Notes: generated by a model from the letters alone, not told the origin. Counted from the first letter of the stretch, positions 42,549-63,776 are shown. The stretch is 64,000 nucleotides of DNA from Leptospira weilii serovar Ranarum str. ICFT (GCF_000332415.1 NZ_AOHC02000015.1:56105-120104), one strand, 5' to 3'. Program-made: numbers and translations.

Positions 42549-42567
42549 GCCGTAAAAGACGGCTTTT
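42549..42567 (+). terminator. Hairpin with T tract after the 41.8-42.4 kb gene
   Basis: GCCGT (42549-42553) and ACGGC (42559-42563) pair over a five-base loop, followed by TTTT at 42564-42567. It stands about 100 bases after the stop codon, between convergent genes. Confidence 0.6.
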
Positions 42568-42641
42568 ATATTTTAAGAAATCGGCCGTAAAAACGCAACA
42601 CGTATGGAGGTTGCGATTTTTATGATATTCCTTCGGACTAT

Positions 42642-43475
42642 TTACTCGTCGTCGTCCTCGTCGTTTTCCTCGTTTTTACCGAACACCAAACCCTCCGGAT
42701 CCATGGAACAGGCCCAACCGTCGTGTTCACAAACATAAACCCTGAAATTTTTTACGGTCTTCAGTTTCTTAAAGGATCTGTCTTTTACCGCAAGAGAAAC
42801 CGCACGTCCCATCGTTCGACCGACAAGGTTCCAGATGTAATTCGATAATAACCTGTAAGATTTGTCTTGGCCGCCTAATGCGTCGTAGGCGTCTGCCATA
42901 ATTCTACCCGGTTGGTGTAGCGAAAAACTTCCTACGGTCGGTCCTCCTTCGAAATATTCGTCGTCTTCACCGATGCCGAAATAAAATTCGCCACAGTCGA
43001 TCCCAGCTTCTCGAAAGTTTTGGTTATTACATTCGGCGACAAAGCCGATTAATTTTTCTTCGTCATCCTCGTCCATTTCCTCTTTCGCGGCTTGAAACGC
43101 TTCGATACAGTTTTTGAATAATTGTTTTTCGTACTCGTCCCACGGAAGCGCCGATAATTGTTCCAAAAACGGAGACAATTCCGGCAATTGCGAAACCGCC
43201 GTTTTTAATTCCTCTACTTTTTCCTCGATTTCCGGATTGGCGCGACCGCTTGTGGAAGAAGTTTGCGCTTCTCCTTCTATATAACCTTTTTTTAATTTTT
43301 CGGCGAGTAGCTTTTTTGCTTCTTTCAGACATTCTTCTTCGTCGTCAAAAGATTTAGTCTGCGTTTGACCGGAGGAACCGGTTTTTCCGTATGTTACCGT
43401 AAATGAATCTTCGGAGACCTCGATCTGCCAAAATTTATCCGATTTGTCGTCTTTGAATGTTAGATAGTGTTTCAT
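42642..43475 (-). CDS. WGR-domain protein, second copy
   Basis: The protein has 277 residues. Residues 1-70 are a WGR domain close to that of the gene at 34202-36028 ([51 protein letters not shown]). The remaining 200 residues form a different acidic domain (DCGEFYFGIGEDDEYF, SLHQPGRIMADAYDALGG) ending in a poly-acidic tail. So one WGR module is joined to different C-terminal parts within 10 kb, which suggests module shuffling. Function unknown. Confidence 0.82.
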   Translation of the reverse strand: MKHYLTFKDDKSDKFWQIEVSEDSFTVTYGKTGSSGQTQTKSFDDEEECLKEAKKLLAEKLKKGYIEGEAQTSSTSGRANPEIEEKVEELKTAVSQLPELSPFLEQLSALPWDEYEKQLFKNCIEAFQAAKEEMDEDDEEKLIGFVAECNNQNFREAGIDCGEFYFGIGEDDEYFEGGPTVGSFSLHQPGRIMADAYDALGGQDKSYRLLSNYIWNLVGRTMGRAVSLAVKDRSFKKLKTVKNFRVYVCEHDGWACSMDPEGLVFGKNEENDEDDDE

Positions 43476-43564
43476 GGTTTTCCTTATTGAATTTTATTTT
43501 ACATAAAACCAGACGTAATATATATCCCATTCGTTTTCGAATTCCGACATGATTTTAAGAAAAC

Positions 43565-44209
43565 TCAAAGGTATGGTTCCAAATATTCTTTCCCGCGAAG
43601 ATGACTCGGAAAGAAAATCGGAAATTTTTTACCGGTTTTTGCGCGGGAACGGCGATAGGATTTGGACGAGTTCCAGAAGGTTTCGTATTCCGAATCCAAA
43701 CGAAAGAGAAGTTTTTCCCAAAAGATAAAATGCGAGTCCACGAATTCTTGTCGGATGTCTTTCGCTCTGAGAGTCAGAGGACATTTACCCGTAAATTCTT
43801 TCATAAAGACGAGACCGACGAAAACTCCCCTTGTGTCCAAGTAAGGTTCGAGAGGAAAGGTTCTGCAACTGATGGAGCGGTTGTCCCTTTCACAAAATTG
43901 AATTCCTTTACATTCGCAAAAGAGAGTTTCTTTGGAATCGTATTCCGCAAGCATCTTCTTATCCACTTCCGTTTCCGGTTTCCAAACTTTCCAGAGATCC
44001 GTTCTCTTTTGTAACATAGAAAATTCGGAACGGTATAAAGTCGGAACTGCGTTATCCGCGATACAACAAAAAGGAATCCCATCATTGTCGGGTTTACACA
44101 ATTCTCCACAATCAAATTCGGTTAACTCTTCTTGGAGTAGGGAGTAGTAATAAGAGATCTCATCCTCTGCGAGATGTTTAGGGTCGTTTTTTTTTGCTGT
44201 TGTCTTCAA
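43565..44209 (-). CDS. Cysteine-cluster protein (YkgJ-like zinc/iron-binding), TTG start
   Basis: The product has 214 residues from a TTG at 44209 that overlaps the preceding gene's TGA as TTGA; the open frame further upstream lies within that gene. Cysteines occur in clusters: [21 protein letters not shown] near residue 35 and [21 protein letters not shown] near residue 115. This is the layout of small CxxxCxxCC metal-binding proteins. It should be cytoplasmic. The role and the bound metal are unknown. Confidence 0.75.
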   Translation of the reverse strand: MKTTAKKNDPKHLAEDEISYYYSLLQEELTEFDCGELCKPDNDGIPFCCIADNAVPTLYRSEFSMLQKRTDLWKVWKPETEVDKKMLAEYDSKETLFCECKGIQFCERDNRSISCRTFPLEPYLDTRGVFVGLVFMKEFTGKCPLTLRAKDIRQEFVDSHFIFWEKLLFRLDSEYETFWNSSKSYRRSRAKTGKKFPIFFPSHLRGKEYLEPYL

Positions 44210-44799
44210 TGGATAGGTGGCCGATCGACTCTGGTTTTTTTTGGACTTAGGATTTTCCGAAAGACCGTATATCCTAAAAAGAGAATTCCCGCAGAACAAA
44301 GAATTCCCCACTTTCTGTAAAAGAGTTCGACACCGGTCGAGAGAAAACCATTTTTCAGGGCTAAGGCCATCAGAAGAGCAAAAATTGTTAAGAGTGAAAA
44401 CGCGCTTAGAAAAAATAATACCGTGATCCTCAGATCTTTCAGAGTATTTTCTAGATCTCTTTTGAATTCTAAAAACCGAGAATAAAACTCTCTGGTTTCG
44501 TCTCCTTCCGATAATTTTTGCACGTTATAGAATGACTCAAATTCTTCAGGGATCTTGGTGGTATCTAAAAGTAGGAACTCATAGTCCAGGGTTTTATCGT
44601 ATTCCTCCCTCACTTCCGGAGAACTTAAGGTGAGGTAGGCTCTGGTTCCTTCTTCTCGGTCCAATTCTCTGGACGGGTTCCAGGGATCGGATTCCAGTTT
44701 TTCCAAATAATCCCGGTACGCAGACTCTATTTTGCGTTGGTCGGAACTCCGGGAAACATCCAGAAGTCGGTAGTAGTTCAGTTTAGTGTTCACTGCCAT
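44206..44799 (-). CDS. J-domain membrane protein
   Basis: From the ATG at 44799 the product has 197 residues. The N-terminus resembles a J domain ([28 protein letters not shown]...[11 protein letters not shown]), but the usual HPD tripeptide is not seen: the loop reads [10 protein letters not shown]. Two membrane helices follow ([20 protein letters not shown] and [17 protein letters not shown]). Without HPD it is unlikely to stimulate DnaK and is better called J-like. It is divergent from miaB and coupled to the cysteine-cluster gene. Confidence 0.8.
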   Translation of the reverse strand: MAVNTKLNYYRLLDVSRSSDQRKIESAYRDYLEKLESDPWNPSRELDREEGTRAYLTLSSPEVREEYDKTLDYEFLLLDTTKIPEEFESFYNVQKLSEGDETREFYSRFLEFKRDLENTLKDLRITVLFFLSAFSLLTIFALLMALALKNGFLSTGVELFYRKWGILCSAGILFLGYTVFRKILSPKKTRVDRPPIH

Positions 44800-44907
44800 A
44801 AACAATCTAAAAAAGGGGAGAATTCCGGATTCCTACGGAAAAATCACTCAATCCCTACCTATGGAAAACCCCTTTACAGCCCGTCCTGCAAGCAGAAATT
44901 AAGTTCT

Positions 44908-48137
<3,230 letters not shown>

Positions 48138-48165
48138 CCCGGGAAAATCGGCGGTTAGTGTTAGA

Positions 48166-49005
<840 letters not shown>

Positions 49006-49229
49006 TCGGGAGTTTGTTCATAACTCCGACGCCCCGCTTCGGAAGCGTTAGTTGCTTGAGTTGTTATATTCTAAAATTGGAATGTATTTTAGAGATTGAT
49101 TCCTACCGATTCGAAATCCGCTTAGGTCGTAATTTTCAAGAATTCTTTGAATGATTCCCAACCCAATTTTGTCTTCGCTTTATCAGGATCTCCGTGTATT
49201 GCTGCGATTGTTTTGGGCCGGATCTTTAT

Positions 49230-49452
49230 TAACGTGAATTCGGTATAAGAAAGTTTGGAATCCGGCCTTGGTAGGCCGAACCTATCTCGCGAAGCGAGAT
49301 TGAGTTTTTATCGCGAAGCGAGATTGAGTTTTTTAGTTTCTGCTCTGATCAACAAATTGACGGATCGATCGAAAAACGGTTTTCTTTCGTCATTTCAATT
49401 TGTTGATCTCGTTTCAATCGCTTTCGCATTGGTTATGCCGAACTCACGTTTA
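49230..49452. repeat. Inverted-repeat-bounded element, copy 1 (223 bp)
   Basis: It starts TAACGTGAATTCGGTATAAG and ends GCCGAACTCACGTTTA, two ends that are roughly inverted repeats of each other. Inside are a direct repeat of ATCGCGAAGCGAGATTGAG (49286-49327) and a hairpin, GATCAACAAATTGA / TCAATTTGTTGATC (49347-49408). No open frame fills it. It occupies most of the 500-base gap after 49005; the remainder of that gap holds nothing that I can support. Confidence 0.85.
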
Positions 49453-49506
49453 TTAAAAAACTGTAATGTGTCTCTTGAGCTCAATCGTTTTTTCCAAACG
49501 TTTTTT

Positions 49507-50310
<804 letters not shown>

Positions 50311-50457
50311 CGGAGATTGGTCCAGGGACAAAGAAAAAACGCGAAAAGGATCACGGATCGACTTTGAAAAAAAATATCTGAGGTCAATTTAGGATTGTTC
50401 TGAAATTTGCGTCATCCAAAAATTAGAGCGAAAACAATCCAGAAAGAGTCACAAAGA

Positions 50458-50910
50458 ATGAAAGCAGTTTCCGTACCGGCAACCAAGAGGATCGCGCTCG
50501 TCGCACACGATAATCGTAAAGAGGATTTGGTGTCCTGGGTTAAAACTCACAGAGAAATCCTTTCCGGACATCATCTATTCGGAACGGGGACGACCGGAAA
50601 ATTGATAAACGAAGAGACCGGACTTCCGGTTTACAGATTTCTTTCCGGTCCGTTGGGAGGAGATCAACAGATCGGAGCTAAAATCGCGGAGGGCGAACTG
50701 GATATCGTAATCTTTTTCTGGGATCCCCTTACCGCTCAACCCCATGATCCGGATGTAAAAGCGTTACTTAGGATCGCCGTACTTTATAACGTCCCGATGG
50801 CTTGTAATCGATCGACCGCCGATTATATGATCAGTTCTCCGCAATTTATGATATCTTACAAAAAGATTCTTTTGAATTACGATCGGAAAATCAAAAGGGA
50901 CGGATCGTGA
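50458..50910 (+). CDS. mgsA: Methylglyoxal synthase
   Basis: From the ATG at 50458 the product has 150 residues, the family length. It has [48 protein letters not shown] with the catalytic Asp, and [20 protein letters not shown]. It converts dihydroxyacetone phosphate to methylglyoxal and relieves sugar-phosphate stress. The gene stands alone and is followed by intergenic repeat DNA. Confidence 0.97.
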   Translation: MKAVSVPATKRIALVAHDNRKEDLVSWVKTHREILSGHHLFGTGTTGKLINEETGLPVYRFLSGPLGGDQQIGAKIAEGELDIVIFFWDPLTAQPHDPDVKALLRIAVLYNVPMACNRSTADYMISSPQFMISYKKILLNYDRKIKRDGS

Positions 50911-50967
50911 TTAGGATTGTTTCCGGCAAGCGTTTCCAGTGGCGAGTGGTTAGTCTTTAGGAATTAG

Positions 50968-51005
50968 GATTTTATATACGATGAAACGAATGCGTTTCGA
51001 CAAGA
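50968..51005. repeat. Dispersed intergenic 37-bp motif, copy 2
   Basis: It matches 8534-8570: TTTATATACGATGAAACG, a few variable bases, then GCGTTTCGACAAGAA. It lies after mgsA, as copy 1 lies after murI. Confidence 0.7.
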
Positions 51006-51009
51006 ACGC

Positions 51010-51044
<35 letters not shown>

Positions 51045-51116
51045 TAGAAAAAGTTTTCAAATTTCTCGTAGTTCCGACAGATTGATCTTGCGATCCGAGT
51101 ATTTGCGAGGTTGGAT

Positions 51117-51739
51117 ATGACGGAAAGGGATTACGCTCCGATGTCGATCAAAATCATTCCCGGTATTTTTAAGAGACGCCTAAACTTCGTTCTTCCTTTG
51201 CGATTTTCCCAAGAGGCCGCTTCGTTGATTCGAGCACATCTTGCCGATCGGCCGGAATCCGCGTTTCAAGTAAGAATTGAAAGAAAAAACGGGCACACAA
51301 ACGTTCAAGTGGGTTATGATCGAAAGAAAAATCTAAAAACCGTACATTCGTATCCGGTTCTCGTGGAAATTTCCGAAGAGGACGAGATTTGCCTGGAAGG
51401 TTCGAAAATCGATTGGAATTCGGAAAATAATGAATTTATAATTTACCCGGACGTGGATTTGGAGATAGAATATCATATTTTTCTAAATCGTTTTAAGATA
51501 CGGACAAATCGAAACGTATTCAAAAGCGATCGAACGAGAACTTACTCGAATCGCTCCGAGTTTCCGAATTGGTTTCCGATTCGCGCCGGAGAATTAGGAA
51601 TTTCTAAAGTGAAAATCCAAGGAAGAATTTGGACTTTGACTTTGGTCGATCGTCACAAAGCCGAAGAAATCCTGAAAATCGAAAGTTCAATCGCGGATGG
51701 GATATTGGATTATTTCAGCGATTTTCCGATTCAGCGTGA

Positions 51740-51743
<4 letters not shown>
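51117..51743 (+). CDS. Hypothetical soluble protein
   Basis: From the ATG at 51117 (GAGG about 7 bases upstream) the product has 208 residues. There is no signal peptide or membrane segment. It begins MTERDYAPMSIKIIPGIFKR and has several beta-strand-like segments (FQVRIERKNGHTNVQVGYDR). No family is recognised. Its 3' end overlaps the convergent TPR gene by 4 bases. Confidence 0.7.
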
Positions 51744-55758
<4,015 letters not shown>

Positions 55759-56181
55759 ATGTAAATGCTTAATTTGCCCTTATCTCTATAAGCAGATGAA
55801 AGAGACATAATTTCAAGAATTTTTTACCTAAGACTCAAGAATAACCATGGTGTGAAAGTATGATCTAAGCTTGTTTAGCGAAACTGTATTCAAAAGAAAA
55901 TGTCGGAATTCCCAAACATTAAGGTCTTTCGGAAGAATCGATTTGTAACCAACTTGAACTTGAGAGGAATGATTACAGGCCACTTTGATAAATCACAATT
56001 TGTTTCTTTGTAATCTTTTAGGATTTGTTTTCGGCTTCTTTTTGCATGAACCGAGGACGTTCTTGAACTTTGAAAGTTATAGAACAAAATCTCAGTTGTT
56101 TTATACTTTTTGTGAAATCAAGAAGTGTAAAAACAAAGTTGAACTTATACGGATAAATTCTCTATAAAGACGGATTTTTCG

Positions 56182-56385
56182 CTAGAAATTTTCATGGCTT
56201 TGCAAGGAAACATTTTCAAAAACTTTACGACTCTGTTTCCAGTTTCGGTGATGCTCTAGCCAAATTTCTCTCTTAGCGGCGTTTTCAGAAAGCTCTGCCC
56301 TCGTTTCTCTGATGAGAAAATCCAAGATGAAGATATAGTTTCTAAAACTTATTTCAATATGCTTAAGTTTTTCTTCCACTTCCAT
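56182..56385 (-). CDS. Small hypothetical protein next to DUF1564
   Basis: From the ATG at 56385 (GGAAGAAGA just upstream) the product has 67 residues, acidic and then helical (VEEKLKHIEISFRNYIFILD). It starts 43 bases after the DUF1564 gene on the same strand, which supports it as a real small gene. No family is recognised. Confidence 0.45.
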   Translation of the reverse strand: MEVEEKLKHIEISFRNYIFILDFLIRETRAELSENAAKREIWLEHHRNWKQSRKVFENVSLQSHENF

Positions 56386-56428
56386 TTCTTCTTCCAATAT
56401 CGGATCTTGCCGATAAAAAAACGGAAAA

Positions 56429-56944
56429 TTATGCGCTATTCAACTCGAAATTTTTTTCGTACAAAATTTTCTTCAAAATCAATTTTTGATTGGAAAAAAT
56501 CGTAAAATAAAAGTGAAGAGGGACTTCTTGTTTTCTTAACTTTATAAGTTCATCCTCTAAATTTTTACTTTGCGAATCTTCTTCCCTGTCCAAATCGGCG
56601 AGTCGAGAAAAGAGTCTGCAAACCGATATCCCGAAATAAAACCCTGCAAACTTTGCTTCATACCAATCTTGGTAATCGGGACGAAAAGAATACCGAATGA
56701 GTCGTAAGCACTTTGGTTGGTAAAGAGTTTTTCTGAAAGCCGTATCCGGGAATTTAGAGAACGGATTTCTTTTTTGAAATTTGAGTATCAAATAATGAAA
56801 GTAATTCTTTAAATTCTTATGTTTTTTGATTTGTTTTTGAATGAATGCATCTAAGTATGTTGGAATTAATAAATCAGATGGTCCTGTATCTTTTTTGGAT
56901 TTACCTTTGAACTCAGTGAAAATGTTTAAATGATTTTTTTGCAT
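56429..56944 (-). CDS. DUF1564-type Leptospira protein
   Basis: The protein has 171 residues, with a strong ribosome binding site (GGGGGGAG) about 5 bases before the ATG. The core RKTLYQPKCLRLIRYSFRPD, then YQDWYEAKFAGFYFGISVCRLFSRL, is the pattern that I associate with the Leptospira-specific DUF1564 family, which occurs in many copies per genome. Function unknown; the basic N-terminus (KSKKDTGPSDLLIP) would suit DNA binding. Confidence 0.7.
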   Translation of the reverse strand: MQKNHLNIFTEFKGKSKKDTGPSDLLIPTYLDAFIQKQIKKHKNLKNYFHYLILKFQKRNPFSKFPDTAFRKTLYQPKCLRLIRYSFRPDYQDWYEAKFAGFYFGISVCRLFSRLADLDREEDSQSKNLEDELIKLRKQEVPLHFYFTIFSNQKLILKKILYEKNFELNSA

Positions 56945-57148
56945 TTTTATCTCCCCCCAAAGAAAGCGGTTACAGAAGGAGTTCAGACATCTCGATGAAA
57001 TGAAAAAAAATTTAAGAAAATATCCATTGAATGCAAAAAAATGATCGGTTCAGAATTTGTATCAAAACTTCAAAACAGTAACGAAACGATTCCAAGGACG
57101 AAAGTATCTTAGAGTTAATCTAAGAAATTCCTTATTGCGTCTTAAAAC

Positions 57149-57298
57149 TAACGTGAATTCGGTATAAGAAAGTTTGGGCGAATCGGAAACTCGAGTGCAA
57201 CAACTCCCTGAGCGCCGATCCATAGAGAAGTATCTGCCTGCGTTTCCTCGGTCGCAACATATAATCGCGTTCGCATTGGTTACGCCGAACTCACGTTA
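57149..57298. repeat. Inverted-repeat-bounded element, copy 2 (150 bp)
   Basis: It starts TAACGTGAATTCGGTATAAG and ends CGCATTGGTTACGCCGAACT then CACGTTA. The interior CTCCCTGAGCGCCGATCCAT is shared with copy 3. It lies in the 466-base gap between 56945 and 57410, which holds no other feature that I can support. Confidence 0.88.
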
Positions 57299-57410
57299 AA
57301 ACGAAGTTTCAGAAGATCATTAGGCCATTTTTGCGATAACTTCCGACAAGTTTTAGGACAACCTCGATTCGATTCTTCATACGAACTATTGATCGAAGCT
57401 TTGCCATACC

Positions 57411-58352
57411 CTAAGAAAAAAAATTTAAAACTGCCAAATGGGCTTCCACAGATTCCGATAAAGCTTTTAAATCGTATCCCCCTTCTAAAAAGGATAATAC
57501 TTTACCTCCGCAGATTTTGTCGGCGCTTTCTAAAACGATTCGAGTCAGGTCTTCAAACCCCTTTGTTGTGATATTCATTCCTCCTAGGGGATCTTCTTTA
57601 TGTGCGTCAAAACCTGCGGATATTAAGACGATATCCGGTTTAAAATGTTCCATTGTTGGAATCACGATTTCTTTAAATTTCCGAATATAAGCTTGATTGT
57701 CGGAATTCACTTGCATCGGGATATTTTTCGTGGTTCCGATTCCCTCGTCTTTTCCCGTTTCACTTAAAAGACCGGTCATGGGATAAAAAGGAAATTGATG
57801 AATCGATAGGTAAAAAACATTTGGATTTTGATAAAAAATTTCCTGGGTTCCATTTCCATGATGAACATCCCAATCAATGATAAAGATTTTCTTGAATCCG
57901 CTTTTTTGTAAATATCGAGCGGTAATAGCGACATTGTTTAGAATACAAAAACCCATAATTCGATTGTGTTCCGCATGATGCCCCGGAGGTCTGAGAAGGG
58001 AAAATCCGTTCTTTATGACTCCTGAAATTAAGGCATCGGCCAGTGTTATGCCTGAATTGGCGGCTGCATAAGCGGCCATCCACGATTTTTCCGTAAAAGG
58101 AGTATCGGGATCAAAATAACCCCTTTTCCCTTTGGAACTTTCAATTTTTTGAAGATGATCATGAGAGTGAATTTCATTGAAAAATTCATGTGAAACCTTC
58201 TTCATTTCGGGAACAAATAAAGAAGTGAAATAACTGGTCTGATGTAATTTATTTAGACATGCAAGTAGTCTGTCGGAATTCTCGTAGTGTTGAATTTTAG
58301 GATCTGCGTTATGGTAGAGGAAATCCTGTGAATAAATAAAACCTGTCGCCAT
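57411..58352 (-). CDS. Histone deacetylase family protein, copy 2 (class II-like)
   Basis: From the ATG at 58352 the product has 313 residues. Motifs are complete: SLLRPPGHHAEHNRIMGFCILNN with the active His pair, IIDWDVHHGNGTQEIF, SIHQFPFYP, ISAGFDAHKEDPLGGM and FLEGGYDLKALS. This matches the class II HDAC / acetylpolyamine amidohydrolase group much better than copy 1 at 19739-20644 does. It probably removes acetyl groups from polyamines or proteins. It stands alone on the minus strand. Confidence 0.93.
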   Translation of the reverse strand: MATGFIYSQDFLYHNADPKIQHYENSDRLLACLNKLHQTSYFTSLFVPEMKKVSHEFFNEIHSHDHLQKIESSKGKRGYFDPDTPFTEKSWMAAYAAANSGITLADALISGVIKNGFSLLRPPGHHAEHNRIMGFCILNNVAITARYLQKSGFKKIFIIDWDVHHGNGTQEIFYQNPNVFYLSIHQFPFYPMTGLLSETGKDEGIGTTKNIPMQVNSDNQAYIRKFKEIVIPTMEHFKPDIVLISAGFDAHKEDPLGGMNITTKGFEDLTRIVLESADKICGGKVLSFLEGGYDLKALSESVEAHLAVLNFFS

Positions 58353-58509
58353 TTTCAATCCTATCCTGAATTTCTTTTTTGAATGGATATACCGGATTGA
58401 ATTGTTAGAACAATTAAAAATAATATCTTGTCAAGATGGAGACGAATTTTTTGAAACGAGAGCCCGTTTTGAAATCGGAACAGATCTTGCGATTTGACCT
58501 TTTTGATAA

Positions 58510-58588
58510 AGACTTGTCCCAAAAACCTACGAAAAATGCGAGAATGAATGCAATGCGGAAAAAATCCAAGATGTTTTAGAACAAACTC
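58510..58588. repeat. Palindromic element, copy E (diverged)
   Basis: The 79-base stretch starts AGACTTGTCCCAAAAAC and ends GTTTTAGAACAAACTCG, and its interior (TACGAAAAATGCG, GAATGAATGCAATGCGGAAA) is a diverged form of that of copies C and D, in the same orientation as copy D. It lies within a minus-strand open frame of 107 codons (58361-58684) that I do not regard as a confirmed gene. Confidence 0.75.
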
Positions 58589-58853
58589 GAAGTAAAAGGA
58601 AACTTCGAGCGCCTTCCTATCAGATTGCTCGAGGAAGCTTGACACTTCCTCCTTTTTGATTTTGTTCGTGGTTGTTTTATCCAAAATCTGAAAAATAATT
58701 TGATTTTAACATTGAATTTTAAACTGTTTTTTAGTTGAACGTATTGAATTCCGACATTTATTAAGAACCAAAGTCCGTCTTAAAAGTAGTTCATTATGTT
58801 GCTAAAGGGTATTTCGAGATAAGCATAAGATTTTTGCGATGAATTTTAAGATA

Positions 58854-58923
58854 AGAGTCGGCCCCAAAACCCTATGAATTGATAGGAATGGCCGCGATTG
58901 TTTTAAGTTTTGGGACAGGCTCT
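58854..58923. repeat. Palindromic element, copy F (intergenic)
   Basis: The 70-base element has ends AGAGTCGGCCCCAAAAC and GTTTTGGGACAGGCTCT. Its interior GGAATGGCCGCGATTGTTTT is shared with copy B in mqsR. It lies 36 bases before the DUF4015 gene. Together with copy E it fills part of the 607-base gap at 58353-58959; nothing else there is supported. Confidence 0.9.
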
Positions 58924-58959
58924 AAAACCTTTTTGATCCTTTTATAACTTTTAAATTCT

Positions 58960-60219
58960 ATGAATAAAATTATCATTTTTATCCTGACTTTTTTCTTTTG
59001 GATCTTTCCTTCGTTTCCTGATTTTGATCTTCCCTTTCCAAAAAGAAATAATACGAAGAAGAATTCTCCGGAAACGGTTCTTTCCGAGTCTCGAGATGAT
59101 GTCGCGGTCGGATCTCCGGAAATTATAGAAAAAAAAGAAAATAGAACTCGTGCCAAAACATACGAAAATTGCGGAAATGAATGCGATGCCGAAAAAACTC
59201 GAAACGTTTTGGGACAAACTCTTAGTAAGCCGGTTACGGGAATAAAGTCTAAAACGCTTATAAATCAGCCTAAGGATCAATCGTTCAAATCCGGGTCCGC
59301 TGTGGGTGCAAAAATGGAAGTCGTAGCAACTCAGGATAGAGACAATTCTTTAGAGAATTCCGAATTACAAACGATTTCTAATATAAAAGTTCCGGAATTT
59401 TCGCGGGGAATTTATATTTCGCAAAGAACTTTGAAGAAAGCGAAAGAATTTTATAATATCAGGAAAAAAGGGAAACAATACGGAGTCAATTTTCTTGTGA
59501 TGGATATTCAACCCTTCGCTCCGCCAAAGGAAATTGTAGAAACTTTGGTGGCCGAAGGATTTTATCCCGTTGCCAGAGTTGTGAATTTTGACGGCGGACT
59601 TCCGACTGAAAAGCCGTCAAACCAAAGAATTACTTCCATATACAAATCGATTCAAGCTGCTTGTAAGTCCGGTTTTCCGGAAATTCAATTGGATTACATT
59701 CGTTACGCCGATAATCTTCAATTAAAACTAACTTACGAAACAAGGTATAAAAATATTTCCGAAATTATCAAGAATATAAGAAAAGAAACTCTCAAATGCG
59801 AAAATCTTCCGTATATAGGAGCTGATATTTTTGGTCGGATCCCCTTCAACCAAAATGATATGATCGGACAAAAAGTGGAAATATTCGCTCAGATTGTAGA
59901 CGTTCTCTATCCGATGCTTTATCCATCGCACTTTTACGGCATGCCGGCTAAAATCAAAAATCCCTATCAAACCGTTTATGACGGAACTCTTCTCACTATC
60001 AAAAGATCGCTGAATACAACGAGAGTCATTCCTTACATTCAAGGTTTTAACATGTCCGTTAAAAAGTCGGAACTCACACTTTCAGATTATATCAAAGCAC
60101 AGATAAAAGCTTCGTACGATAGCGGGGGGCATGGATTTGTAGTTTGGAATGCTTGGAACGATTACGAATCAACGTTCCAGGCGTTAAAGGATTACGACGA
60201 AGAGATAAAAAAGAATTAA
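58960..60219 (+). CDS. DUF4015-type glycoside-hydrolase-like protein with palindromic element in its linker
   Basis: The protein has 419 residues. A signal sequence ([17 protein letters not shown]) is followed by a low-complexity linker to about residue 145, then the DUF4015 domain: [61 protein letters not shown] and [15 protein letters not shown]. These are TIM-barrel, glycosidase-like motifs. Residues 62-88 of the linker are the translation of palindromic element copy D. The domain itself is intact, so function is probably kept. Likely exported or periplasmic. Confidence 0.88.
   Translation: MNKIIIFILTFFFWIFPSFPDFDLPFPKRNNTKKNSPETVLSESRDDVAVGSPEIIEKKENRTRAKTYENCGNECDAEKTRNVLGQTLSKPVTGIKSKTLINQPKDQSFKSGSAVGAKMEVVATQDRDNSLENSELQTISNIKVPEFSRGIYISQRTLKKAKEFYNIRKKGKQYGVNFLVMDIQPFAPPKEIVETLVAEGFYPVARVVNFDGGLPTEKPSNQRITSIYKSIQAACKSGFPEIQLDYIRYADNLQLKLTYETRYKNISEIIKNIRKETLKCENLPYIGADIFGRIPFNQNDMIGQKVEIFAQIVDVLYPMLYPSHFYGMPAKIKNPYQTVYDGTLLTIKRSLNTTRVIPYIQGFNMSVKKSELTLSDYIKAQIKASYDSGGHGFVVWNAWNDYESTFQALKDYDEEIKKN
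59143..59222. repeat. Palindromic element, copy D (inside the DUF4015 gene)
   Basis: The 80-base element, with ends AGAACTCGTGCCAAAAC and GTTTTGGGACAAACTCT, is read through in frame as residues 62-88 ([19 protein letters not shown] and on). It differs from copy C, 20 kb away, at 2 of 80 positions. Confidence 0.95.
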
Positions 60220-60221
60220 TT

Positions 60222-60457
60222 TAACGTAAGTTCGATATAAGAAAATTTGGGCGAATAAAAAACTCAGGTGCGTTCGCTCCCTGAGCGCCGACCCATAGGA
60301 AGGCGTTCACTGAGTTTCCCGAGCGACCGTAGGAGCGAGACGCTGAGTTGTTCGCTTGAACTAAAGTGTTGCTCCTGCGGTCGCAACATAATGTTCCAAT
60401 TCCTTACGGAATTTCCACTACAATCGCTTTCGCATTGGTTAGGCCGAACTCACGTTA
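60222..60457. repeat. Inverted-repeat-bounded element, copy 3 (236 bp)
   Basis: It starts TAACGTAAGTTCGATATAAG, 2 bases after the stop of the DUF4015 gene, and ends GCATTGGTTAGGCCGAACTC then ACGTTA, 2 bases before the stop of the convergent hydratase gene. It therefore fills the whole space between two convergent genes. The interior has the CCATAGGAAGGCGTTCACTG motif that is tandemly repeated at 1578-1658. Confidence 0.9.
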
Positions 60458-60459
60458 CT

Positions 60460-61787
<1,328 letters not shown>

Positions 61788-62057
61788 ACCATCTTTTTCG
61801 GGATATTCTCGCTCCTTCCCACGGATTTTTTCGGGATATATTCTAAAAACTCTTGGGAACTTACCTAAAAAGGGCTCATCTTTATTACGCAAAACTTGCG
61901 TTATGTATCATTTTTCTCGTGTTTATCCGTTAAATGTCGGATCTCCTCCTGTAACGAACCGTAACCCCTCTAACACCTTGATATCTTCCCGACTGAATTC
62001 CGACTTCCGAGAAACCGATATTCAAGATAGAATTCTTTCCAAACAGAAACAAAATCT

Positions 62058-63344
<1,287 letters not shown>

Positions 63345-63363
63345 GGAATCGTTTGTGACTAAT

Positions 63364-63427
63364 TAACGTAAGTTCGGTATAACGAATGCGAAAACGATTA
63401 TTATTTCGATCGGCAGAACTCACGTTA
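63364..63427. repeat. Inverted-repeat-bounded element, copy 4 (64 bp, short form)
   Basis: It starts TAACGTAAGTTCGGTATAAC and ends CGGCAGAACTCACGTTA, with almost no interior. It looks like an internally deleted form of copies 1-3, or a minimal form. Confidence 0.85.
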
Positions 63428-63483
63428 ATCTACGGATCGCGTTTTAGAGCGCGAGATTGGGGTTTCAAGTGGCTAGGGATTAG

Positions 63484-63580
63484 ATGTTAGGAGTTTTACC
63501 GAATATGCAGGTTAGGAGCTATGGATTAGGAGCTTTTCTGAATATGCAGATTTCATTGTGTTCCAACAAAATTTCCCAAC
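63484..63580. repeat. Dispersed intergenic repeat block (two TTAGGAG units)
   Basis: ATGTTAGGAGTTTTACCGAA and, 45 bases later, GGATTAGGAGCTTTTCTGAA are two related units, each followed by TATGCAG. Both correspond to the single unit at 2978-3036. The region 63345-63776 contains this block and copy 4 of the inverted-repeat element but no gene that I can support. Confidence 0.65.
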
Positions 63581-63776
63581 TTCGTTGGGAGCCACTCGCA
63601 ACGCTCTGCTGCTCGTTGGCAATCTCGCTCGCTATGGATCAATGCTGTCAATTTAAGAAAAAAGACTAAAGATTAAAGAATTTAGTACGACAAGAAGACA
63701 TGGGCAAGAAAGAATAACAGTCATAGGCGAATTAGAAGCTTGGATATATTCCAGAAAGATTCTGGAAATCGCGCGA

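Noticed and set aside
49205..49224. GCGATTGTTTTGGGCCGGAT, like the right end of palindromic copy B
   Set aside because: No matching left arm was found at the expected distance; at most it is a half-element.
55890..56087. Minus-strand open frame of 65 codons in the gap at 55.8-56.2 kb
   Set aside because: No ribosome binding site and no protein-like pattern; probably chance in AT-rich DNA.
58361..58684. Minus-strand open frame of 107 codons containing palindromic copy E, just upstream of the second HDAC-family gene
   Set aside because: It starts at TTG without a ribosome binding site, and the part outside the repeat does not look like a conserved protein. It might be a third case of a repeat inside a gene, but the gene itself is not supported.
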